A DNA stretch of 18,469 bases from an uncultured Eubacteriales bacterium (GCA_902797345.1 CADBSL010000030.1:1-18469), one strand, 5' to 3'. Shown: positions 1-8,325, numbered from the stretch's first letter. Notes: generated by a model from the letters alone, not told the origin. Translations and numbers: made by a program.

Positions 1-1
1 C

Positions 2-619
2 AGGGACCTGCCGGACAACTCCTGTGTCGATATCTGCGAAGAGATCCTTCGTAAGATCCTGGGATCCGAAAACCTGTTGATGGATGAATCCGGTTTTCTG
101 ATGGGCCCGGACTCCGTATTCGTGACAAAGGATCACAAGGTCGTTCTGATATATCTCCCATCCCCGGCAGCGAGCCGGGAAGGATTCCTGTTGAGGCTTC
201 AGGAGGTGTTTTCCTATCTGGAAGAGCGATGCCCGGTCCCGGATCGGCCAATCCTGTCTTTGCTGGTGGAACAGCTTCGGAGCGGAGGAGGAGTCTGGGA
301 TTGTTATAAGACTCTGAAGAGTATGAGAAAGAGAAGCCCGGAGAAAGAAGGGACGGAGAAAAAGGCGAGAGAGAAGAAAAGAAAGATCCCGACAAAGATT
401 TCTCCCGGATCTGTTCTTTTGATCCTGTCGTTTATGGTTTTCCTGTCGATTTACTGGTTTATGGATCTGTCCACACCCAATCTCTGCGGGGCCGGTCTTA
501 TTCTGGCAGGTATCAATGTGCTGGCAGCGGGACTCCGGAACAATGAAAAAACAAATAACAGCATTATCAATAAAGAGAAAAAACAAAAGTATGTGAATAA
601 GTTCATGGGAAAAGCCTGA
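2..619 (+). CDS. DUF6382-type membrane protein, C-terminal part (5' end outside window)
   Basis: The reading frame is open to the left edge, so this is a 3' fragment; in-frame TTG (77) and ATG (80) codons are probably internal. The first ~100 visible residues (…DICEEILRKILGSENLL…, then GPDSVFVTKDHKVVLIYLPS and a C-terminal helical part) resemble the DUF6382 domain. That domain forms the N-terminus of FHA-containing membrane proteins of Bacillota, often encoded near Flp/Tad pilus genes. A Lys/Arg/Glu-rich linker follows (about residues 85-112 counted from the TTG), then two hydrophobic segments (about 112-130 and 135-152) and a short polar tail rich in Asn and Lys. No FHA domain follows the membrane segments, unlike the common architecture. 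Role unknown; a signalling or scaffold function at the membrane is family-based inference. The DUF6382 assignment rests on pattern recognition, not a search. Confidence 0.6.
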   Translation, partial: RDLPDNSCVDICEEILRKILGSENLLMDESGFLMGPDSVFVTKDHKVVLIYLPSPAASREGFLLRLQEVFSYLEERCPVPDRPILSLLVEQLRSGGGVWDCYKTLKSMRKRSPEKEGTEKKAREKKRKIPTKISPGSVLLILSFMVFLSIYWFMDLSTPNLCGAGLILAGINVLAAGLRNNEKTNNSIINKEKKQKYVNKFMGKA

Positions 620-716
620 CCCATCTACCTCAGTTATGATCTGAAATGCCCTGACTCACTTGCGAAGCCTATCAAATAATCCCATCTTTTTTCAGGCTTT
701 TCCGATGGCTTTAGCA

Positions 717-753
717 GGAGCCGGGATCCCAACCGATCACCGGCTCCATTTTT
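717..753 (+). terminator. Probable rho-independent terminator after the DUF6382 gene
   Basis: An 8-bp perfect stem (GGAGCCGG at 717-724 with CCGGCTCC at 740-747) closes a 15-nt loop and is followed by ATTTTT. It separates the DUF6382 gene from the SLH gene. The large loop makes it moderate rather than strong. Confidence 0.55.
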
Positions 754-804
754 CAGGATAGCAATCAAAAGGGTATCCAACCACACAATGAAAGGACTGT
801 TATT

Positions 805-3800
805 ATGGATCGATCAAAACGTTTACGATACGGTCTGTGTTTCCTATTGTCATTTTTATGCATCCTCGTTTGTTTTACGGTCAATGTCAGCGCACAGGAA
901 GGCACTTCGGCCTTGACAAAGATCACGGAAAAATACGTGGATGCACAAAACGGGAACGAGATCGCAGACGCTGAAATCTATTCAGAAAGTTATGAGGAAT
1001 CACGTCCTCAGAATATCAAGGGATATGTCTATGCAGATCAGGAACGATCGGTAGAGCAGGTCTATTCACACAAAGATATCCGTTACATCATCGGTTATCC
1101 GGACAAGACCGTCCAGCCGGGAAATGACCTGACCCGGGCAGAAGCCATCGTCATCTTCTGCCGCCTGTATGACGGGAACTATCCCAAGTTCACCAGGAGA
1201 ATGACCGCAAAGACGTTCTCAGACGTAAAACCCGGCGCATGGTACTATGAAGAACTGCAGACCCTTTATAATATCGGCATCCTGGACGGCATCTTCGAGA
1301 AGGAATTCCAACCCGGGAAGCCTATTACCCGGGCGGAACTGGCTGCCGTGGCTTCCCGGTTCTCCGATCTGGATTATCGGGTAGGAGAAGTCTTCTCCGA
1401 TGTGCCCGTCAACCACTGGGCCTATGGATATATCCTTTCGGCCACCGCGAAAGGGTGGCTGAAGGGGTATGAAGACGGGACTTTCCGTCCCGACCAGAAG
1501 ATCACCCGAATGGAAACGATGACTTTAGTGAACCGGGTCGTCAACCGTTCCGTCACCTTAAAAAAGCTTCGGGAACTGAAGGTAAAGAATCCCTATACCG
1601 ATATTTCGGAGTCTTACTGGGGCTATTGTGATGTAATGGAAGCCACGATCCACCATAATGGAGCGGACTGGCACGGTATGGATTATAATGACGGGGCTTT
1701 CAATGTGATCAAAGAACGGTTCGTCGACACCCACGGGGAAGAGATCGCCAAACCGGTGATCACCAAAGGAAAGCCCGCCGGCGGTTCCAAAGAAATCCCC
1801 GCCTATGATTACCTGGGATATATCCACACGATCACATACATCTACTCGGCAGGGACTGCCGCCCCTTATCTTCAGAAATCCTCTGACAAGACACAGACCT
1901 ACGCAGGAGATACGGTCCGGTACAGGATCCTGGTGGGCAATTCCGAGAAGGCATCGGATGCCTGGAAGAACGTCCGGATCAGAGACGAGATCCCGGCCGG
2001 TCTGGAGCTGGAAGATGGAAGCGTTTACCTGGATGGGACGGCGACTGAATATACACTGAGGAAAAACCTGATCAGCATCCGGGCCGGAGACATCCAGCCG
2101 GGAGAAGAAAAAGAGATCACTTTCAAAGTCCGGGTAGGGAAGGAGGTCTTCAATCAAAAGCTGATCAATACGGCAGAAGCCACCGGCCAAAATGGCGATG
2201 ATAAAGAGGATACCTATACAGCATCCGACGAAGGGATCATCGTTGCGAGAGGGGAGACCCGGCCTTTTATCGAAAAAGCCAACGATCATCCTCTGGCTGA
2301 AGTGGGGGATAAAGTGACATATTCCATCACCTACGGCAATACCGACAAAGCAGAATACCCACTGGAAAACGCACGGATCTCCGACCTTCTTCCGGAAGAA
2401 GTGGCGCTGGTGGATGGATCGGTACGAGTAGATGGGAAATCGACTCGTTATTCCTACGATAAGAATACAGGGGAACTATCCGTGGAGTGCGGAAACATCG
2501 AAAAGGGCGAGCAGCATTCTCTTGAATTCACCGTAGAGATCCGGGATTCTTCCTATGGTAAAATGATCCGAAATACCGCAGTGATGGATGCAGACAATAT
2601 CGAATCTTTGTCTGCGGATGACGCCGGCATCCGGGTTGGAGACGGCAAGGCGCTGCCGGTTTTGACAAAGACTGCCGACATGAAAAAAGCGAAGGTAGGG
2701 GATCCGGTCACATATCGGATCATCGCCGAGAACCAGAAATCCGCAACGGTGGAGCTGGCAGATGCAATGATCACGGATGTGATCCCCCAGGGGCTGGATT
2801 TCGAGTTCGGATCCGTTCGGATCGATGGAAAGAACGCTACGGATTATATCTATGACAGAAAGAGCGCGGAACTAACCGTCCGGCTGGGTTCGCTGAAACC
2901 CGGCGAGAAGAAAGAGGTCTCCTTTGAGGTAAAGGTCGGTGAAAGCGCCTACAACCGGACGATCGAAAACCTCGCCACACTGTCCTCGGAAAACTGTACG
3001 CCGATCCAGGCAAAAGATGACGGGATCCGTATTGCAGACGGGAAGAGCGGTCTCACGATCACCAAAACTGCTTCTTCCAAGACGGTAAAAGTCGGAGACA
3101 CCCTGATCTATACTGTGACGTTGTCCAATCCGGACAGTTCCGAAGTAGATGTCAGAGATTCCGTCTTCGAAGATGTGATCCCGCAGGAAATCAATTTTTC
3201 CGGCGGGGTGACAGTGGATGGGAAATCCGCGGTCTATGCCTATGATCCCCAAAGCCGTCAGGTGAAGATCCAGACCGGGAATCTTTCGCCGGGGCAAAAG
3301 AAGATCATCCGGATCACCGGACAGGTGAATTCCACGGCTTATGGAAAGACCATTCGAAATACCGCAACGGTCCGCAGTGAGAATACAGAACCAAAATCTG
3401 CTTCAGACGAAGGCGTCCAGGTCGAACCGGGACGGGCAGACGGACGGACGGGAATGAAGACCGTCAGCAAACAGCAGGCAAAAGTCGGCGATACCGTCAC
3501 CTATTCCATCAGGCTGACCAATGGGGAGAACGCCACGGCGGATTGGACGGACATAAAAGTGGTGGATCCTCTCCCCAAATACCTGAACTTCGAAGGGAAT
3601 GTACGGGAAAACGGAAAAACCACATCGGAATATACTTACGATTCATCCCGTCGGACCCTGACTTTATCCCCTTCTCCCATCCCTGCCGGCAAAACGGTCC
3701 TCTATGAATTCGATGTGAAGATCTCCGAGGGCGCACAGGGGGAAAGCATCACGAATACTGCGGTGCTGGAGGACAAAGAAGGCAATACCGAACCGATCCC

Positions 3801-5340
3801 GGCACAAAATATCGATGTGGATGCGGGAGAAGTCATCCCCACCGTGACGAAAACGGCGGATAAAACGAAGGCCAGACCCGGTGATTTTATTCGGTATACC
3901 ATCACGGCTTCAAACAAGTCCAAAGCGACGGCTTCCTGGAAGAATGTTTCTCTGACGGATGTGCTCCCGGAAGGAACGGAGATGGCCAATTACCTCATGA
4001 TCGATGGGGAAGTCAGTGTGTATTCTCTGAACCAGGATGCACTGGATGTAAAACTGGGAGATATCGCTCCCGGCGAAAGCATCGTCATTGAGTACGACGT
4101 GAAGATCCGGGACAGCGCGGCCGGCACGACCCTTAGGAATGTGGCGGTCCTACGGGGAGAAAACGGCGAGAAGACCGTCACGGATCGCTCTGTTGTCGTA
4201 GAGAAACCGGAAGAAGAAAAGCCCACGGGGGATCCGGAGACTACCGAAAAGTTCACTATGACCAAAACTGCGGATAAAACACTGGTGGAACTGGATAGTA
4301 CGGAGGACAGGAAAAGAGTCTCTTATACCGTGACACTGTCCAATAATTCCACGGACGATACCTGGAAAAACGTACAGTTCCGAGATCAGCTGGATACCGG
4401 GAAGGTGATCCTGATGGATGAAAGCCTGTATCTGAACGGAAGGAATCTTTCCAGATCCGATTATTCCCTGGAAAACGGACGGGAGATGAGGATCGGTCTG
4501 GGAGATATCGCTCCCGGCGAATCCAAGATCGTTCGATACACCCTGCGTTTCAAAAACGATGCGTCTTCCTCTGAAACGTATACGAACACGGCCTGTGCCG
4601 CAGGGGAGAACGGAGAAGCATTTTCTTCCTTCACCGTATCGATCACCGGCAGCCCGCTGACCACGGAAGAACACCTGCAGCTCTTTGCCGGAACCCAGAC
4701 AGCCGCCAATGGTCCCGTCTATTTCTGGCCGTCCAACAGTTCCGATCCTTACAAGAGCATCGCTGTCCGGGATGTCTGCCGGACCATCTACCGATCTCTT
4801 ACGGTCAAAGCAAGGAATGAACTCCTTGAAAAAGCCGGCGGACAGGCGAAGCTGGACTCCCTGTCTTCCTTTGCCCAGAGAGAAGACAAAGAGGTACAAT
4901 TCTTCCTGGCTTTGGGAGCCATCTCTGAACAGGAACTGGATCTTTCAAAGCTGCAGGAAAACACGGATTATTTCGGCTATACCTGGACGTACAGCAATGG
5001 AACGGAAACCACGATCCACACCATCGTCGCTTCCCGTGATTACATGGGAAGATGTCTGAGAGCGGTGGGACTGGATACTTCCAGGAGCGGGAAGGGCTAT
5101 TCCGATACCAGCAAGAGCAATCGTACCTCCCGGTTGGCCTGGGCAGAAGAATTATGTATGATCCTGGGCAGGGATACCAATCCCGACACGAACGGACTGC
5201 CGTTGAGACAGTATAGCGATACGGCCGGCTTGTCCGCTAAGCAGCTTCAGATCATTAATGAAGTATCCAACTGGCATCTTTATACTCTGGACAACCGGGG
5301 AAAAGAGACCTGGATCAAAGCCAGCGGAGAAACAGTATGA
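805..5340 (+). CDS. Secreted SLH-domain protein with seven DUF11-type repeats
   Basis: 1511 residues. A signal peptide is visible at 1-30: basic MDRSKRLR, a hydrophobic core, then VSA before QEG. Three SLH repeats follow at about 88-132, 137-187 and 196-246, with typical features such as GYPDKTVQPGNDLTRAEA and GYEDGTFRPDQKITRMET; SLH domains anchor proteins to pyruvylated secondary wall polymers. Seven tandem DUF11-type beta domains follow at about 355-483, 486-612, 617-745, 748-875, 880-1008, 1010-1133 and 1147-1282. Most repeat a pattern of TKTA near the start, VGD.V.Y, a D..P.. turn, a PGE-type turn and (R/T)NTA near the end. Residues ~1285-1511 match nothing I recognise. There is no LPXTG motif, so attachment would be by SLH. 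An AAAGGA-type ribosome site lies just before the ATG. Probable role: S-layer-associated surface stalk or adhesin; ligand unknown. Confidence 0.85.
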   Translation: MDRSKRLRYGLCFLLSFLCILVCFTVNVSAQEGTSALTKITEKYVDAQNGNEIADAEIYSESYEESRPQNIKGYVYADQERSVEQVYSHKDIRYIIGYPDKTVQPGNDLTRAEAIVIFCRLYDGNYPKFTRRMTAKTFSDVKPGAWYYEELQTLYNIGILDGIFEKEFQPGKPITRAELAAVASRFSDLDYRVGEVFSDVPVNHWAYGYILSATAKGWLKGYEDGTFRPDQKITRMETMTLVNRVVNRSVTLKKLRELKVKNPYTDISESYWGYCDVMEATIHHNGADWHGMDYNDGAFNVIKERFVDTHGEEIAKPVITKGKPAGGSKEIPAYDYLGYIHTITYIYSAGTAAPYLQKSSDKTQTYAGDTVRYRILVGNSEKASDAWKNVRIRDEIPAGLELEDGSVYLDGTATEYTLRKNLISIRAGDIQPGEEKEITFKVRVGKEVFNQKLINTAEATGQNGDDKEDTYTASDEGIIVARGETRPFIEKANDHPLAEVGDKVTYSITYGNTDKAEYPLENARISDLLPEEVALVDGSVRVDGKSTRYSYDKNTGELSVECGNIEKGEQHSLEFTVEIRDSSYGKMIRNTAVMDADNIESLSADDAGIRVGDGKALPVLTKTADMKKAKVGDPVTYRIIAENQKSATVELADAMITDVIPQGLDFEFGSVRIDGKNATDYIYDRKSAELTVRLGSLKPGEKKEVSFEVKVGESAYNRTIENLATLSSENCTPIQAKDDGIRIADGKSGLTITKTASSKTVKVGDTLIYTVTLSNPDSSEVDVRDSVFEDVIPQEINFSGGVTVDGKSAVYAYDPQSRQVKIQTGNLSPGQKKIIRITGQVNSTAYGKTIRNTATVRSENTEPKSASDEGVQVEPGRADGRTGMKTVSKQQAKVGDTVTYSIRLTNGENATADWTDIKVVDPLPKYLNFEGNVRENGKTTSEYTYDSSRRTLTLSPSPIPAGKTVLYEFDVKISEGAQGESITNTAVLEDKEGNTEPIPAQNIDVDAGEVIPTVTKTADKTKARPGDFIRYTITASNKSKATASWKNVSLTDVLPEGTEMANYLMIDGEVSVYSLNQDALDVKLGDIAPGESIVIEYDVKIRDSAAGTTLRNVAVLRGENGEKTVTDRSVVVEKPEEEKPTGDPETTEKFTMTKTADKTLVELDSTEDRKRVSYTVTLSNNSTDDTWKNVQFRDQLDTGKVILMDESLYLNGRNLSRSDYSLENGREMRIGLGDIAPGESKIVRYTLRFKNDASSSETYTNTACAAGENGEAFSSFTVSITGSPLTTEEHLQLFAGTQTAANGPVYFWPSNSSDPYKSIAVRDVCRTIYRSLTVKARNELLEKAGGQAKLDSLSSFAQREDKEVQFFLALGAISEQELDLSKLQENTDYFGYTWTYSNGTETTIHTIVASRDYMGRCLRAVGLDTSRSGKGYSDTSKSNRTSRLAWAEELCMILGRDTNPDTNGLPLRQYSDTAGLSAKQLQIINEVSNWHLYTLDNRGKETWIKASGETV

Positions 5341-5403
5341 TGAAAAATAATAAAAGAATTTTTTGACCTCCCAAACCTTATGTGATCCATTTTCGGAGAA
5401 ATG

Positions 5404-5437
5404 CGAAAAAAACGTTGGTATTCCAACGTTTTTTTCG
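5404..5437 (+). terminator. Strong terminator, possibly bidirectional, after the SLH gene
   Basis: A perfect 15-bp stem (5404-5418 with 5423-5437) has a TATT loop. The outer part of the stem is a run of seven A paired with seven T, so a U-tract would be present in transcripts from either strand. It lies 63 nt after the SLH stop codon and ends that transcription unit. Confidence 0.85.
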
Positions 5438-5473
5438 TGCGTTCCCATCGGAAAGATACTTTCAAAAAGGATA

Positions 5474-5503
5474 GTGACTACCCCAAAAGTGCGTACTTGT
5501 CAC
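5474..5503. promoter_or_regulatory. Candidate operator: nested dyads overlapping the -35 box
   Basis: GTGAC (5474-5478) is repeated inverted as GTCAC (5499-5503). Inside it sits AAGT-gcgt-ACTT (5487-5498). Both dyads touch or overlap the -35 hexamer, a usual position for a repressor or redox-sensor site. No regulator gene is present in the window, so the cognate protein is unknown. Confidence 0.35.
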
Positions 5504-5525
5504 CCCTTTTTTTATGAGTTAGTAT
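5497..5525 (+). promoter_or_regulatory. Sigma-A-like promoter of the flavoenzyme operon
   Basis: A -35 box TTGTCA (5497-5502) and a -10 box TAGTAT (5520-5525) are separated by exactly 17 nt, about 46 nt upstream of the ATG at 5572. An AAGGAAGGA-type ribosome site lies just before that ATG. Confidence 0.65.
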
Positions 5526-5571
5526 GGGCTTAAGAAAAACGAAATAACCACTCGAAAGGAAGGATAACGAT

Positions 5572-7467
5572 ATGAAGAGCAAAGCTTACCCCAATCTTTT
5601 TAAAGAAGGCCGGATCGGCAGCCGGGTCGTAAAGAACCGGATCGTAATGGCACCGATGAGCGAAAACATGGGCAACGGCGACGGGACCGTCAGCGAGCAG
5701 ACCATCGCGTATTATGAGGAAAGAGCAAAAGGCGGTGCAGGGATGATCATCGTCGGCTCTGTTCCCGTTGAATTCCCCAGAGGCAACGGCGTATCCAATA
5801 CGATCACTCTGGATGGAGAAAGATATATCTTAGGTTGGAACCGGTTGGCCAGAAGAGTACAGGCCCACGGAGCTCTCCTGATCGCACAGCTGTATCATGC
5901 GGGCAATGGTGCCTGGGCAGGAGCGACTCACGGTCTCACTCCCATCGATGTGAACACACTGACGACAGATGATATCGAAATGCTGAAGAATAAATGGATC
6001 GAATCCGCAGTTTATGCACAGATGGCAGGCCTGGATGGTGTTGAGGTCCATTCCGCCACAGGATACCTGCTTTCCCAGTTCATCAACCCGGCCGTGAACC
6101 AGCGTACCGACGAATACGGCGGCAGTCTGGAGAACCGGACTCGTTTAGCCAGAGAAGTCATCAAAGGCATCCGTGAAGCGGTAGGCCCGAAGTTCATCGT
6201 CGGATCCCGGATCCCGGTCCACAAATGGGACAGCGATAATCTGACAGACGAAGAAAGCATCCAGATCGCGAAGATGTACGTGGAAGCCGGCGTGGATTAT
6301 CTGAATACCAATGCAGGCTATACCCCGAAGCCCAGCGTGATCTACGAGACCGGCCGGTATGAAGAAGGCGGTCGGCTGGATATCCCGGCTAAGATCAAAG
6401 CCGCTGTGGATGTACCGGTGATCTCCGTAGGGATGCTGAAGGATCCGGAAATGTGCGACAAGAAGATCGAAGAAGGCGTATTGGATTTCGCTGCTCTGGG
6501 CAGATCACTGATCGCGGATCCATTCTGGCCGGAAAAAGCCCGTCAGGACAGAGCCTGTGATATCCGGAACTGCTTATCCTGCCTGGATGGCTGTCTGGAA
6601 AACGTATTCGTAGACCTTCCGATCCGCTGCGCAGTGAATCCGGAAGTTGGATTTGAATTCGAACGGAACCAGTATCCGGCTCCCAAGAAGGAAAAGACCG
6701 TTTTGGTCATCGGCGGCGGTGTTGCCGGGATGCAGGCAGCGGTCACAGCAAAGGAAAGAGGCCATAAGGTCATCCTGGCTGAAAAGAGCGATAAACTGGG
6801 CGGTCAGCTGAATCTGGCCGGTATCCCACCTTATAAGCAGTATATCCTGAAGTACAGAGACTGGTTCGTTGCGGAACTGGACAGAAAAGGGGTAGATGTA
6901 GTCTACAACTGCACCGTAGATAAAGCGTTCCTGGATCAGATCCAGCCGGACGAAGTCGTTTTAGCTTCCGGATCCAGACCCTGGACACCGCCCATCGACG
7001 GGATCGAAAATGCGGTCCAGGCCTGGGATATCCTGGGGAACGTTGAAATGGTTCCGGAAAACAAGAAAGTCGTTATCATCGGCGGCGGCATCGTAGGATG
7101 TGAAACTGCCAGTTACCTGGCTCAGAAAGGCAATGACATCACCATTCTGGAAATGCTGCCGACACTGGCCAACGGACTGGATCGTTTCAATAAGCAGGAC
7201 ATCTTTGAAGATTTCGAAAAAGAAGGCGTGAAGACCGAAACTTCCGTGAAGATCAGCAAGATCACAGATCAGGCTGTAGAAACAGAAGGCGGCGATTATG
7301 GATATGATGTTCTGGTAGTGGCTACCGGACAGAGGTCCGCCGGGTCGGAGCTGATCGACCTTCTGGATGAAGAAGATTATTCCTACAGAATCGTCGGCGA
7401 CGCACAGAAGACCGGGAAAATCATCACTGCAAACGTCAGCGGTTATATGGCCGGATTGAACATTTAA
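5572..7467 (+). CDS. Old-yellow-enzyme/2,4-dienoyl-CoA reductase-type flavo-Fe-S oxidoreductase
   Basis: 631 residues with the layout of FadH, 2-enoate reductase and BaiH-type enzymes. The N-terminal FMN-binding TIM barrel spans about 1-340 (NRIVMAPMSE, QLYHAG, NQRTDEYGGSLENRTRL). A four-cysteine [4Fe-4S] motif follows (C334, C337, C341, C353), then an FAD-binding Rossmann segment (GGGVAG at 381) and an NAD(P)-binding one (GGGIVG at 504). Such enzymes pass hydride from NAD(P)H through FAD and the cluster to FMN and reduce an activated C=C bond. The usual OYE His pair (HxAHG) is here H160-S-A-T163-G, so the second His is Thr. The substrate cannot be deduced; unsaturated carboxylates or enoyl-CoA esters are family-based candidates. 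First gene of a four-gene unit; the next gene starts 23 nt downstream behind AGGAGG. Confidence 0.9.
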   Translation: MKSKAYPNLFKEGRIGSRVVKNRIVMAPMSENMGNGDGTVSEQTIAYYEERAKGGAGMIIVGSVPVEFPRGNGVSNTITLDGERYILGWNRLARRVQAHGALLIAQLYHAGNGAWAGATHGLTPIDVNTLTTDDIEMLKNKWIESAVYAQMAGLDGVEVHSATGYLLSQFINPAVNQRTDEYGGSLENRTRLAREVIKGIREAVGPKFIVGSRIPVHKWDSDNLTDEESIQIAKMYVEAGVDYLNTNAGYTPKPSVIYETGRYEEGGRLDIPAKIKAAVDVPVISVGMLKDPEMCDKKIEEGVLDFAALGRSLIADPFWPEKARQDRACDIRNCLSCLDGCLENVFVDLPIRCAVNPEVGFEFERNQYPAPKKEKTVLVIGGGVAGMQAAVTAKERGHKVILAEKSDKLGGQLNLAGIPPYKQYILKYRDWFVAELDRKGVDVVYNCTVDKAFLDQIQPDEVVLASGSRPWTPPIDGIENAVQAWDILGNVEMVPENKKVVIIGGGIVGCETASYLAQKGNDITILEMLPTLANGLDRFNKQDIFEDFEKEGVKTETSVKISKITDQAVETEGGDYGYDVLVVATGQRSAGSELIDLLDEEDYSYRIVGDAQKTGKIITANVSGYMAGLNI

Positions 7468-7490
7468 CCAGGAGATTAGGAGGTGTCATT

Positions 7491-7805
7491 ATGAGAAAGC
7501 TGAAGATCACAGTACTGAAAAAAGAATTTGACGAAGAACTTTGTAAGGAATACGCGGATCCCGCTATCGAGATCTGTCCGGTCCATGAAGTGGGACAGGT
7601 GATGTATGTGGTGGATGGCAAAAAGCCGGATGAAATGTGCGGCGGTGCCTGGGGTTCTTTCGAGAAATACATCTTTGCTTTGGCTCACGGGCTGGATGAA
7701 TTTGCTTTCCCGGGCTGGCTGGGAAAGAAAAAGGTGTGCATCAACACCTGCAACGACGGGCTTCGCCCCGTAACTTTCAAGATCGAGGTATGTGAAGACG
7801 AATAG
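7491..7805 (+). CDS. TIGR04076 family small protein
   Basis: 104 residues. The pattern matches the TIGR04076 family: a KITVLKK start, EICPVHEVGQ, a DEMCGGAW segment and the C-terminal signature INTCNDGLRPVTFKIE. Cysteines sit at 18, 29, 50, 83, 87 and 101; those in the CP, MCGGAW and TCNDG motifs look like the conserved ones, so metal or redox binding is plausible. The family's function is not established to my knowledge. No signal peptide or membrane segment is visible, so it is probably cytoplasmic. The ribosome site AGGAGGTG precedes the ATG, and the close spacing to the flavoenzyme gene implies co-transcription and perhaps a shared role. Confidence 0.75.
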   Translation: MRKLKITVLKKEFDEELCKEYADPAIEICPVHEVGQVMYVVDGKKPDEMCGGAWGSFEKYIFALAHGLDEFAFPGWLGKKKVCINTCNDGLRPVTFKIEVCEDE

Positions 7806-7816
7806 TCTTCGCTGCC

Positions 7817-7830
7817 TTGACATAGATCAA
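7817..7830. promoter_or_regulatory. FNR/CRP-like palindrome
   Basis: TTGAC-ATAG-ATCAA is one base away from the FNR-type consensus TTGAT-N4-ATCAA. It lies in the 74-nt gap between the TIGR04076 and RidA genes. The left arm also supplies a perfect TTGACA (7817-7822), but I see no good -10 box at 17 nt, so it may be an internal regulatory site or chance. Confidence 0.25.
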
Positions 7831-7879
7831 ACAAATACTCTTCAATCAAATCACTTTTAAACCATAAGGAGGAAAAACC

Positions 7880-8263
7880 ATGTATAAAATCATCTCTACC
7901 GATAAAGCACCGCTGCCGCAGGCTTCTTATTCTCAGGGCGTCGTAGCCGGCGACTTATATTATTCCCCGGGCCTGATCGCCATCGATCCGGTGACCCAGG
8001 AATTGAAATTCGGTTCCATCGAAGAAGAAATCACCACGATCATGACCAATCTGGGCGCTTATCTGGAAGCTGCCGGCTCCGGATATGACAAACTCGTCAA
8101 GGCCAACATCACATTGACCGATATCAACGATTCTCCGATCGTAGATAAGGTCTATGCGGAGTTCATCAAGGAAAACCGCCCCGGCAGAATGATCGTGGAA
8201 GTTCCGAAAATGGCTGGCGGAGCTCACGTTTGCCTGGAAGTCGTTGCTTACTGCGGAAAATAA
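7880..8263 (+). CDS. RidA/YjgF/YER057c family protein
   Basis: 127 residues, the normal length for the RidA family, which forms trimers and hydrolyses reactive enamine/imine intermediates made by PLP enzymes and other amine-releasing reactions. Visible features are ISTDKAPLPQASYSQGV at the N-terminus, a YYSPGLIAIDP strand-loop, RPGRMIVEV and the C-terminal LEVVAYC. R103 corresponds to the Arg that holds the substrate carboxylate in deaminating RidA proteins, and E120 to the conserved Glu, so the deaminase pocket looks intact. The start is set by AAGGAGG upstream of the ATG. It sits inside a reductase/racemase-type cluster, suggesting a pathway that makes a 2-imino or enamine intermediate; that link is inference. 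Confidence 0.9.
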   Translation: MYKIISTDKAPLPQASYSQGVVAGDLYYSPGLIAIDPVTQELKFGSIEEEITTIMTNLGAYLEAAGSGYDKLVKANITLTDINDSPIVDKVYAEFIKENRPGRMIVEVPKMAGGAHVCLEVVAYCGK

Positions 8264-8296
8264 GACAGACATTGGATCGAAGTGAAAGTTAAGGAG

Positions 8297-8325
8297 GGGA
8301 GGGCTTCCTGACCGGAGGCCTTCCC
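8297..8325 (+). other. Strong intercistronic stem-loop without a U-tract
   Basis: A 12-bp stem (8297-8308 with 8314-8325, two G-U pairs) with a TGACC loop is followed by ATAGTTCC and an A-rich run, not T. It is therefore unlikely to terminate plus-strand transcription. The preceding AAGGAGGGG (from 8291) partly enters the stem. It could stabilise or mark a processing point in mRNA between the RidA and tRNA-binding-domain genes. Confidence 0.5.

Noticed and set aside
665..699. Hairpin AAGCCT/AGGCTT after the DUF6382 gene
   Set aside because: Six-base stem with a 23-base loop; weaker than the 717-753 hairpin and not needed to explain termination.
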